64,000 nucleotides of DNA from Flaccisagitta enflata (taxonomy: Eukaryota > Chaetognatha > Sagittoidea > Aphragmophora). A program made the position numbers and the translations under genes. Below are positions 1 through 12,323 of this stretch, piece after piece. The notes beneath the pieces are model-generated. The model saw only the letters and a program-made list of their open reading frames with translations, was not told where the DNA came from and did no database searches. How positions within the stretch are numbered: position 1 is the stretch's first letter; each line of letters begins with the position of its first letter. The DNA lies in contig OZ231126.1 in NCBI GenBank assembly GCA_965153355.1, positions 34,286,001-34,350,000 on the forward strand. Reading direction: 5' to 3'.

Positions 1-80
1 GACGGACGGACGGACGGACAGACGGACGGACCGACGGACGGACAGACCCTCTTATAAAGATGCGATGACGCATCTAAAAA
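1..80 (+). repeat. 3' end of stem-loop interspersed repeat (family SL), truncated by window edge
   Basis: A run of GACGGACGGAC-type repeats leads to CCTCTTATAAAG and a perfect 7-bp hairpin at 58-75 (AGATGCG, loop ATGA, CGCATCT), followed by an A run. The same 3' architecture recurs on both strands across the window (10.8, 18.1, 22.3, 50.3, 50.7, 60.1 and 62.1 kb). I call it a SINE-like family because it ends in a hairpin plus A run. No RNA polymerase III box was recognised in this copy. Confidence 0.6.
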
Positions 81-273
81 AAATACATGAAGCAATGAAA
101 ACTTGTTAAAAGACATCTCTTCACTAAACACAATTCTTGTAGCAAACAAAAGTATAGCAATGATTACTGCTGTTCGTAGTTTGTAACCAAAAACCACAAG
201 TTCAATTGGGACATTAAATTTGTCGGACACCAATTGGGGGTGGCATGCCCTAAACATTCAGCTCTCCTACGCC

Positions 274-1229
<956 letters not shown>

Positions 1230-1233
1230 GAGG
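1230..1233. repeat. Target-site duplication GAGG (left) of FB-A copy 1
   Basis: Directly abuts the CCGTCTGAGGA terminus. The matching GAGG is at 5519-5522. Confidence 0.7.
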
Positions 1234-2667
1234 CCGTCTGAGGATTAAGGTTTTGTAGGGCTTCATAAGAGTGGCGAATCCGGTGGCACCTATCATGTTG
1301 GGTCTTAAAATGTGCGTATTACCTAGGGGATCACTATTCCAGGCTTGGTTGACCCAATTTCAGGTGCGTGTTCCAATGCCACCAAAAAAACTGCCCAAAA
1401 TGGCCGAAAATGGCCTTTTTTGGCCATTTTTGGCCCTTATACCTATCTTAAACTTGGTGGAGAGCCATAAAATTTTGCATGCACATGTAGTAGACCCTAA
1501 TTAAGTTGTATGTAATGAATATTGAAATTTTGAAAATTTTAAGGTACCTAAATTTGAAAAAAACAGTTTTTTTCCAAGTATGGGTCAAGAAAAATGATAT
1601 CATTACCCCCCTTAATGTTGACCGATTTGGACCAAATTTTTATTGGAGGTACTTCACATCATGGACTACCTCCATGTAAAATTTCATCCAAATCGGAGCA
1701 CTTTAAGTGCCCTAAATTCTGTTCAAAAATCAAAAATTGGAAAAAAATGACTCCGAAAATTGTCTTTGAGCTGGTGGCATTGTCATATCAGGGCAGGGAT
1801 GTATGAACCATGGGCCAAAATTCCTTTAAGAGGCTGTTGGTGATGCCCAAAAAAAATTTCATGACCCTGGGAGCATTTTTTGGCTGTCAAATAACAGTTC
1901 TTTGAAGACCGTCAGACCAAAAATCGCGGAAATTGCCGATTTTAGGCCTTTTTTCAACCTGTAACCTGTAGAAAAGTTGAAATATGGTCCTGAAATTGCA
2001 TGCACATGTAAGAGACCCTAATTATGTTTTATGGAAAAAACATGGAATGTCCAAAAAAATTTAAGGTACCTAAATTTAAAAAAAAAGTTTTTTTCGGGTA
2101 TAGTTGAGAAAAAATGATGTCATTACCCCCCTTATTGTCAACCGATTTGGACAAAATTTTTATTGGAGGTACTTCACATCATGGACTACCTCCATGTAAA
2201 ATTTCATCCAAATCTGAGCACTTTAAGTGCCCAAAATTCTGTACGACAATCAAAAATTGGAAAAAAATGACTCCGAAAATCGTCTTTGAGCTGGTGGCAT
2301 TGTCATATTAGGGCAGGGATGTATGAACCATGGGCCAAAATTCCTTTAAGAGACTGTTGGTGATGCGCAAAAAAAATTTCATGACCTTGGGAGCATTTTT
2401 TGGGTGTCAAATAACAGTTCTTTGAAGACCAAAAATCGCGGAAATTGCCAATTTTAACAGGAAGAAAAGTTGAAATATGGTCCTGAAATTTTGCATGCAC
2501 ATGTAATGGACCCTAATTATGTTTTATGGAAAAAACATGGAATGTCCAAAAAAATTTAAGGTACCTAAATTAAAAAAAAAAAGTTTTTTTCGAGTATAGT
2601 TAAGAAAAAATGATGTCATTAACCCCCTTATTGTCGACCGATTCGGACAAAATTTTTATTGTAGGTA

Positions 2668-3176
2668 CAGTAGATGTCGTGTAGACTTGGAAATATGGGG
2701 GCCCTCATAACCTGACTACCATTTGCGTCAATGAAATAAAACTGTGTCTGTATAATGCTTATGTCCTATAGGGTTGACAATGGGGTATGGCAGCTCTGTG
2801 GATAGAAAATTCTTTTGAATATACTAAAACAAGTTTAATCTGCTCAAACGGCTGCCGGAATTAGTCTAGTGGTTAACACACTTGACTTCAAGTTCTTCTT
2901 AATCAATTCATTTCTCTAAAAGTTCCAGGTTCGAATCCCAGGCTGGATTTACAATAAAAGCAAATAGATGAAGCTGAAATTCTGCTTTAAAAGTGATTGA
3001 TCCTAACATTTTATACTAAAAGTTTTTTTTGTAAGGTAAGCCGTAGTGGGATACCATACCCCATTGTCAACCCCTTAGGGTTTATATATTACACTATCAA
3101 AATATCAGTCCCCTCACTGTACTGATGCTGAGGTTATGAGCTCCCCCGTATTTCTAAGTTTAGACAACATCTACTG
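2668..3176. mobile_element. MITE with TA duplication (Tc1/mariner-like), 509 bp, nested in FB-A copy 1
   Basis: Terminal inverted repeats start CAGTAGATGT, flanked by TA at 2666-2667 and 3177-3178. The TIRs extend imperfectly inward: the AAATAYGGGGG and CTCATAACCT motifs and the GGGTTGACAATGGGGTATGG block each have a partner on the other arm. The equivalent position in FB-A copy 2 (TA at 14066-14067) is an empty site. CAGT termini and a TA target are typical of Tc1/mariner MITEs. There is no transposase. Between the arms lies a tRNA-like segment. Confidence 0.85.
2851..2950 (+). other. tRNA-like segment with A box and B box inside the MITE
   Basis: An A-box-like TTAGTCTAGTGG at 2861-2872 and a perfect B box GGTTCGAATCC at 2928-2938 are separated by 67 nt, the spacing of a polymerase III internal promoter. 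A short hairpin ACTTG/CAAGT sits where the anticodon arm would be, followed by ~28 extra bases. The T stem has mismatches, so a functional tRNA is unlikely. It may be a tRNA-derived SINE relic captured by the MITE. Confidence 0.55.
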
Positions 3177-5522
3177 TACTTTACATCATGCACTACTGCC
3201 ATGTAAAATTTCCTCCAAATTGGAACACTTTAAGTGCCCAAAATTCTGTACGAAAGTCAATAATTGGAAAAAAATGACTCGGAAAATCATCTTTGAGCTG
3301 GTGGCATTGCCATAATAGGGCAGGGATGTATGAACCATGGGCCAAAATTCCTTTAAGGGACTGTTGGTGAAGCCCCAAAAAAATTTCATGACCCTGGGAG
3401 CATTTTTTGGGTATCACATAATAGTTCTGTGAAGACCGTCAGTCCAAAAATTGTGGAAATTGCCGATTTTAGGCCTTTTTTCAACCTGTAACCTGAAGAA
3501 AAGTTGAAATATGGTCCTGAAATTTTTCATGCACATGTAATAGACCCTAATTATATCTTATGGAAAAAACATGGAATGTCCAAAACAATCAACTTTTGGG
3601 GGGTAACAACATAATATTTCCTCAACTACACTGTTTTTCTGAAATTGTGGTACCTAAAATTTTTTTGGACATTCCACTTTTCTATAAAACATAATTAGGC
3701 TCTATTACATGTGCATGCAAAATTTCAGGACCATATCTCAACTTTTTTTGGGATTACGGGTTGAAAAAGGCCTAAAATTGGCAATTTTTTTAATTTTCAA
3801 AGAATTGTAATTTGACACCCAAAATATGCTCCCAGGGTCATGAAATTTTTTTTGGGCATCACCAACAGTCTCTTAAAGGAATTTTGGCCCATGGTTCATA
3901 CATCCCTGCCCTAATATGACAATGCCACCAGCTCAAAGACGATTTTTGGACTCATTTTTTTCAAATTTTTGATTTTCATACAGAAATTTGGGCACTTAAC
4001 GTGCTCCGATTTGGATGAAATTTTACATGGAGGTAGTCCATGATGTGAAGTACCTCCAATAAAAATTTTGTCCAAATAGTCAACATTAAGGGGGGTAATG
4101 ACATCATTTTTTCTCAACTATACTCGAAAAAACTTGTTTTTTTGAAATTTAGGTACCTTAAATTTTTTTGGACATTCCATGTTTTTTCCATAAAACATAA
4201 TTAGGGTCTATTACATGTGCATGCAAAATTTCAGGACCAACTTCTCTTCAGGTTACAGGTTGAAAAAAGGCTTAAAATCGGCAATTTCCGCAATTTTTGG
4301 TCTGACGGTCTTCAAAGAACTGTTATTTGACACCCAAAAAATGCTCCCAGGGTCATGAAATTTTTTTTGGGCATCACCAACAGTCTCTTAAAGGAATTTT
4401 GGCCCATGGTTCATACATCCCTGCCCTAATATGACAATGCCACCAGCCCAAAGACGATTTTTGGGGTCATTTTTTTCCAATTTTTGATTTTTGTACAGAA
4501 ATTTGGGCACTTAAAGTGCTCCGATTTGGATGAAATTTTACATGGAGGTAGTCCATGATGTGAAGTACCTCCAATAAAAATTTCGTCTAAATTGGTCAAC
4601 ATTAAGGGGGGTAATGACATCATTTTTTCTCAACTATACTCGAAAAAAACTTGTTTTTTTGAAATTTAGGTACCTTAAATTTTTTTGGACATTCCATGTT
4701 TTTTCCATAAAACATAATTAGGGTCTATTACATGTGCATGCAAAATTTCAGGACCATATTTCAACTTTTCTTCAGGTTACAGGTTGAAAAAAGGCCTAAA
4801 ATCGGCAATTTCCGCGATTTCTGGTCTGACGGTCTTCAAAGAACTGTTATTTGACACCCAAAAAATGCTCCCAGGGTCATGAAATTTTTTTTGGGCATCA
4901 CCAACAGTCTCTTAAAGGAATTTTGGCCCATGGTTCATACATCCCTGCCCTAATATGACAATGCCACCAGCTCAAAGACGATTTTTGGAGTCATTTTTTT
5001 CCAATTTTTGATTTTTGAACAGAATTTTGGGCACTTAAAGTGCTCCGATTTGGATGAAATTTTACATGGAGGTAGTCCATGATGTGAAGTACCTCCAATA
5101 AAAATTTGGTCAAAATCGGTCATTTTTAAGAGGGGTAACGACATCATTTTTCTTGACCTATACTCGGAAAAAAACCTGTTTTCAAATTTGGAAATACTGT
5201 TAAAATTTTCAAAATTTCAGAATTTTTTGCATACAACTTAATTAGGGTCTACTACATGTGCATGCAAAATTTCATGGCTCTCCATCAAGTTTAAGATAGG
5301 TGTAAGGGCCAAAAATGGCCAAAAAAGGCCATTTTCGGCCATTTTGGGCGGTTTTTTTGGTGGCATTCGCACATGCACCTGAAATTGGGTCAACCAAGTC
5401 TGGATTTGTATTCCCCTAGGTAATGCGCACATTTCAAGACACAACTTAATAGGTGCCACCGGACTCGCCCTTTTGACCCCTCTAAACTTTGAGCTAGAAA
5501 TCCTTATTCCTCAGACGGGAGG

Positions 5523-6927
5523 AATCTTAAAAGGAAGCTTCATGCAAAATTTCAACCAGATCGGACAATTATTTTAAAAGTTATGCAATTTTTTCATTTT
5601 TTCATCTGGTAGGCTGGTTGGTCTGGTTGGACTGCTCGACATTCTTTAGGTCGCATCAGATTTTAGGCGAAGGAGCCTCTTGATCCAGATACCAACCATG
5701 CAAAATTTCATTGGGCTAGCTCAAATAGTTCCTGAGATATGCGAATTTGAATTTTGAGAAATTTTACCAAACTAAAAGTTAAAAGCATCGCGCATTTGTG
5801 TGAGAAGCGCTGTGTGGAAACAAAGAATTAACTACGAGGCTTGGTCGGCGAGCGTTACAATTCAATTCTTATTTTTGTAGTGATCAACTTTAGAATTTCA
5901 CTGTGACCAAACGTTTTGGAGTTAAGAGTTGAAATTTTAAGTGCAAGTACAGAAGTTGACCTTCTTTTCCATCATGAAGATGATTTTTTCATCATTTATG
6001 TCACTATGCCGTGGCATAGTATGAATCATAGTGTGACACAAGTGTGACAGCTACAACAAGGAGCACCTCTGAATTGTAACGCTCCAGGAAAATGTTCATT
6101 TCTCTAGATTGAAAATCGGAGATAAGGTCCTTCAACTAGTCCTTAATGCCATGAAAAAAGAAAAAGTGCTTGATGTTTGATTAAAGATAGGCCTACAAAA
6201 AAAAAGTCTACGTAACTCATTTCTTGTAAAAAATGACAGAAAAATTAAGGGGATGAGTACTATAATTCAAATTCATTTTTTGTCATCTTACAGTTGAAAT
6301 ATTGAATTCAAACTTTCTACACATATCAATGGATTGATAGTGATTGCTTACAAGCTGTTGGATGACCCCCGTTGACATTTTTTGATTGGTTAAACTTGCA
6401 TTTTGCTTGCAGGGACAGAATTGGGACAGGCCAAAATAGACCCTTCTACCCCTGTTTTGGACCCCATAGGGGCAGCCGGTGTGGCAAAAAATGGTTTGGT
6501 ATGGCACATCAGATAGTTAGGTATGTCACCCAACCTTTATGACCTTATGCAATTAAGCAAAAGAAACGATGACAATTCTTCAATGGTGGAGAGTCAGGGT
6601 TTTTCGCGCGCATGACGAAACTCGGAATTAGTCTTCGGTCTTTTTGAGTCCTGCAGAGTTTTTTGGATTTCCCTTTTTCTCATGAAGCGTTTGTGAAAGT
6701 TGATCAGTTTTGGGGGCCAAATGGGACTACGCATGAAATTAATAGCTAAGAAAGAGCTAATTCTCCTCTTTCAGATGAGGCCAAGCAAAATTCTGTGCGA
6801 TCAATACTTTTTGAGCTATGATTTTTTTAATCTTTTTTTATTTTTCCGCATTTTTCGCGTTTTCCCAAAAAACAAGGAATCGAGTTAGTTGAAGTCTTTT
6901 TGAACTTTCAAATGCCTCAGGTGATAA
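5523..6927. other. AT-rich intergenic DNA
   Basis: No gene recognised. The only local structure is a short hairpin at 6003-6020 (ACTATGCC/GGCATAGT, 2-nt loop). Open frames of 62-74 aa here show no known motif. Confidence 0.5.
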
Positions 6928-7330
<403 letters not shown>

Positions 7331-7454
7331 AGGAGAGAAGGCGCTTATTAACTGACATTGACTAAAAATGACGAGAAATCGAATCTGACTTTGTTTTCGA
7401 AATTTGATATTCGGCGTGTGATTCTGTCAGAGTTAATTATCTAAACAGCGAGTG

Positions 7455-7456
<2 letters not shown>

Positions 7457-7540
<84 letters not shown>
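7457..7540. repeat. (CT)n microsatellite
   Basis: About 84 bp of pure CT repeat. Confidence 0.97.
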
Positions 7541-7542
<2 letters not shown>

Positions 7543-7730
7543 GCACTAATGATCCGATTTCCATCGTCAATAATTGCAAGACTAGATTTTCCGATCGACT
7601 CGTTCAGTATCAGATGGCGACATCTGCGACATCTGCGACTGCGCACTACTGCCTTTATTAGCTGTCCTCCGCTTTTGCCACCAACCTTCCCCTTAATCAT
7701 TCGCTCATCCATCAAAAATCACATATTTTT

Positions 7731-7797
7731 AGTCGCGTGCATGTGACTCTGTGCTCCACTCTGTCCGTCGGAGTCGGTCCTGTCCGTAGTCAGTCTA
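7731..7797 (-). repeat. SL-family 3' end fragment
   Basis: On the minus strand, a GACGGAC-type tract leads to the terminal stem (AGTCGCG on plus pairing with TGTGACT, two wobble pairs) and an A run, seen as T's just left of 7731. Confidence 0.5.
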
Positions 7798-7869
7798 AAT
7801 GATGTGGTAACACTTTGCTTTTTTGCATCTTTTTGGGTCGTCTGGAGTTATTTTGAGTCATTTTTTTGT

Positions 7870-8312
7870 TGTTTTTGGGAATTATTGGTTGCTTTTAGTC
7901 ATTTTTGGTCATTTCTGGTCATTTTTGGTCATTTTTGGTCATTTTGGTCATTTTGGTCATTTTTGATTATTTTTGATTATTTTTGATTATTTTTGATTAT
8001 TTTTGATTATTTTTGATTGTTTTTGATCATTTTTGGTCATTTTTGGTCATTTTTGGTCATTTTTGATCATTTTTGATCATTTTTGGTCATTTTTGGTCAA
8101 TTTTGGTCGAATTTGGTCATTTTTGGTCATTTTTGGTCATTTTTGATCATTTTTAGTCATTTTGGTCATTTTGGTCATTATTGGTCATTAATGGTCATTT
8201 TTGGTCATTTTTAGTCATTTTTGGTCATTTTTGGTCATTTTTGGTCATTTTGATCATTTCAGTCATTTTTGGTCATTATTGGTTATTTTTGGTCATTTTT
8301 GGTCATTTTTGG
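7870..8312 (+). repeat. 10-bp minisatellite (TTTTTGGTCA)n
   Basis: Over 40 units of TTTTTGGTCA with GATTATTTTT and GATCATTTTT variants clustered at 7960-8030. First of three adjoining minisatellites. Spurious frames run through it. Confidence 0.9.
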
Positions 8313-8570
8313 TTAAAGTCTGCTGGTTAAAGTCTGCTGGGTAAAGACTGATGGTTAAAGTCTGCTGGTTTAAATCTACTGGTTTAAGTCTGCTGATTTA
8401 AGTCTGCTGGTTTAAATCTAATGGGTTAAGTCTGCTGGTTAAAGTCTGCTGGTTTAAATCTGCTGGTTTAAGTCTGCTGGTTTAAGTCTGCTGGTTTAAA
8501 TTTAATGGTTTAAGTCTGCTGGTCTAATGGTTTAAGTCTGCTGGTTTAAGTCTGCTGGTTAACATGATAT
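8313..8570 (+). repeat. 14-bp minisatellite (GGTTTAAGTCTGCT)n
   Basis: Starts directly where the 10-bp array ends. It keeps the GGTT(A/T)AA..GTCTG core of the next array with an extra CT. Confidence 0.88.
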
Positions 8571-9118
8571 TAAAGATAAGTATGGTTTAAGTCTGGTTAA
8601 AGTCTGGTTCAAGTCTGGTTTAAGTCTGGTTTACGTCTGGTTTGAGTCTGTTTTTAGTCTGGTTTAAGACTGGTTCATGTCTGATTTAGGTCTGGTTTAG
8701 GTCTGGTTTAGGTCTGGTGTATGTCTGGTTTTTGTCTAGTTTATGTTTGATTTAGGTCTGATTTAGGTCTGGTTTTGGTCTGGTTTTGGTCTGGTTTTGG
8801 TTTGGTTTAATTCTGGTTTGAGTCTGGTTTGAGTCTGGTTTTAGTCAGGTTTGAGTCTGGTTTGAGTCTGGTTTGAGTCTGGTTTGAGTCTGGATTGAGT
8901 CTGATTTGAGTCTGGTTTGAGTCTGGTTTGAGTCTGGCTTAAATCTGGTTTAGGTCTGGTTTATGTCTGGTTTATGTCTGGTTTCGGTCTGGTTTAATTC
9001 TGGTTTTAGTCTGGTTTGAGTCTGGTTTGAGTCTGGTTTGAGTCTGGTTTGAGTCTGGTTTGAGTCTGGTTTGAGTCTGGTTTGGGTCTGGTTTGGGTTT
9101 GGTTTATGTCTGATTTTC
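8571..9118 (+). repeat. 12-bp minisatellite (AGTCTGGTTTGA)n
   Basis: About 45 units of GGTTTGAGTCT/GGTTTAGGTCT. Homogeneous GGTTTGAGTCT blocks (8860-8935, 9005-9085) alternate with diverged blocks. Confidence 0.9.
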
Positions 9119-9598
9119 AATAAAAAGATACAAAAAGGTCAGGTCAGTTCAGTTATTTCTGTCCTGCACGCGACTTATAGGTGTTGGCCTTGTTACCTAT
9201 TCTACCTTCTTTTCTGGTCGTCCCCTCTTCCCCTGGGTCATCCCTTGTGAAGCACCTTTTCCCCTTTGGTGTTTTCCAACTGCGATGCGGCAAAATAGTG
9301 GAAAGGCTAATGTGTTGTAGAAAACAGGGGTCCATCTTTCCATTCAATTTGGCCGCTGCCCAAAAAGGTAGAGAAAAGAAACCATCACCAGTAGTTGCAT
9401 TGTCTCATGTCCTGTTTAATTATGTGCGACTATCCGACCAACTCTTGGATAGCGATTTTAACTTTGCTAGCTATTTTCTCTCCATGCCCTCCCTGCCCTC
9501 CATGCCCTCCATGTCCTCCCTGCCCTCCGCCTCTAAAGCTAAAGTAATCCACAGAGTCTCTCTCTTTCTTTTGTTTTTCGAAATTCATTGCATAACGA

Positions 9599-10065
<467 letters not shown>

Positions 10066-10365
10066 TTAAAGACGAAGCCATGTCAGTGTGTATCCGTCGG
10101 TGCAAGCGGGCGTGTGCTTGTGTAGTGTGTAGATTGTGAGCCTCTGACTTATGTACTCACAGGAGCTTTATATTCAAATCGAATTTGTAACGTTGTTGGG
10201 CGGAGTGTCTGAGGTCGGGTCTGTGAGTGAAGCCGGCCCCCGATTTCTGCCTTCTGGCTCTCGTTCGTCTCTGAGCCTCAGGTTGGGTCGCAAAACCGCC
10301 TCTCAACCGAAACTCAGTTAAAAGGAATGGTTTCCAATGTACGTGCACACCTCGTCAATAGTAAT

Positions 10366-10660
<295 letters not shown>

Positions 10661-10770
10661 ATCATATTCATCATCAATTTCATTTACTAACGTCTGTCAG
10701 ATTTAGCGAAACTGCCCCACCCCCATTTCAGTTGCAATTTATCAGGCCGAAACTGTAATTATTCCTTTTT

Positions 10771-11005
10771 AGTCGCGGACACGCGACCTTACGCCTTGCC
10801 GTGTCGGTCGGTAGGTCGGTCCGTATGTCGGTCCGTCCGTCCGTCACATTTTTGAATTCCGAGCGTTTTTTGCATTACTGCTCCTGCAGTCCTGCCCAAG
10901 CGTCCGCGACTGATTTACCGTGTATCCGGCCTTGTTTTTTTCTTAGTCACTTACCAGTAATGGCGGCTGTCGCCGTGTGGAAAAAAAGTCGTAAGCGTTG
11001 GCCGC
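10771..11005 (-). repeat. SL-family element, near full-length copy
   Basis: On the minus strand: CGGCGACAGCCGCCATTACTGGTAAG, then AACAAGGCCGGATACACGG, a GCGGACG core, a (GACGGACGGACC) tract, and the terminal stem GTCGCG/CGCGAC (10772-10787, loop GACA on plus) followed by AAAAA. The same order of segments appears in the 60.1-kb copy. Confidence 0.65.
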
Positions 11006-11295
11006 TTTCCACAAGCGTTGATCTTCAGTCATTGCAACATTTTTTTTTCATCTCTGCTTTTGTTTGATCATCTCTTTTTTCAGCTGCTTCATCTAGCTCT
11101 TGTGTTGTTTCTCATTCATGCTTTCTCTATTTTCTGTCTTCAATCTTTTGTTCTTACCCAGTTTAAAGAAAAATTGGTAAGAACTATTTTTGAAATGATT
11201 GCATTCAATTAATGAAAAGCAAAACCAGAACAGTTCATGAAAAACAAAGAGATATAAAAAACAAAAATAGAAGTAATGTTTGATTATGTTTCACA

Positions 11296-11606
11296 CAGGG
11301 GTGTATATAATTCCATAACTTTTGATTATTTTCCCCCCTGCCTTTGATTTTCTTCCCCGCGACGCGTTACCAAATCTATGTTTTTCTTCCCCATAAACCA
11401 CTAAATCTGGGTGTTTAAGGTTTAAATAGTGTTAAATTGTGTTTAACTTATCATGTTTTATGATTTTTTTACTGCCATAAGTTATATTTTCCCCAAGTTT
11501 TTTTTTTCTCTTTTTTCCTCCTTCCTCTTCCTTCCTTTTCTCCAAACCCTTTGATTATTTCCCCCCCCCACGGGGGGGGGGGAATACGGAACAATATACA
11601 GGCCTG
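11296..11606. mobile_element. hAT-like MITE, 311 bp
   Basis: Terminal inverted repeats CAGGGGTGTATATAATTCC and GGAACAATATACAGGCCTG (inverted, imperfect) are flanked by the perfect 8-bp direct repeat GTTTCACA (11288-11295 and 11607-11614). CAGG-type ends plus an 8-bp duplication are hAT hallmarks. A hairpin of C9-AC-G11 lies at 11561-11582. No transposase is present. Confidence 0.85.
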
Positions 11607-12323
11607 GTTTCACATGGCTTTTGGATAAATGTGGTGCAATGATTCATTTTCCATGGCATGATGACAAATTTTTGAGTGTTGTTTGCCAAACATCTGTTGA
11701 GATTAAAGAAAAAAAGTTATATGGCTGATTGAATTCATCCTGTGATGAAATGGTATTAAATTCATATGCATGTCCAAAAAAGTAACCAAAAACAGAACCT
11801 GCCCTGCCAAAAAAGATGATTCAAGTAGGTGTTGCAACCTTTAGTAGCAAGAGATGAGCATGCCTTGATGGTTGATTGCTTTCACCATCAAGTGTCAAGC
11901 TGTCATTGCAATAAAACCAGCTGTTTTCTTTGTGTAAGTAAGTAAGTGGCCACTTGAAAGCATGTTTTCGAGATGATGAATAATCGCTAAAACATTGTAA
12001 GCAATGGTGCCTTGGGCAGTATCAATTTGAACTGATGGGAAAGGGACAGCCTCAGCATTATTTTTCCGGTATCCTCCCCCAAATGGGGTAAACCTTTTCA
12101 GCTGTATGACAATGAAATTTGGTGCTGTCAAAAGTGCCACAGATTTTGAACAAACATTTCCATGACAGTGTGTGCAACTTCTCTCAATGCCATGTTCTGT
12201 TATTTGAAAATAGGATCTGATAGCTTGAGTAGCATCGAATGTCCTACTGTTCAGTGTTCACTTCAAAATTGGCAATATCAACAGGGGCAATTGAATAAGG
12301 TACAATGTCAGAAGTGACTCTTT

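Larger units (their letters stand above)
1234..5518. mobile_element. Foldback DNA transposon FB-A, copy 1 (4,285 bp)
   Basis: Both ends are CCGTCTGAGGAWTAAGG in inverted orientation, flanked by the 4-bp direct repeat GAGG (1230-1233 and 5519-5522). Each arm has a subterminal block rich in AAAATGGCC motifs, then ~520-bp tandem units in + orientation (starting near 1594, 2114 and 2620). The arrangement flips near 3,560-3,680 to inverted units (near 3911, 4426 and 4950). The left terminus (A end) and right terminus (B end) differ for ~60 bp after the shared tip. Copy 2 at 12.3-15.5 kb has the same parts in opposite orientation. Repeated ~65-aa frames in each unit look like by-products of the repeat. 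No transposase is visible, so it would have to move in trans. A 4-bp non-TTAA duplication fits Sola or Chapaev-like superfamilies, but the assignment is open. Confidence 0.85.

Noticed and set aside
2851-2950. Functional tRNA gene
   Set aside because: The acceptor and T stems do not pair properly and there is a ~28-nt extra insertion. Only the promoter boxes are preserved.
1594-5147. Recurring ~65-aa frames (GGTSHHGLPPCKISSKSEH) in FB-A units
   Set aside because: Similar because the DNA unit is repeated. Each is short, the unit length is not kept in frame, and no domain is recognisable.
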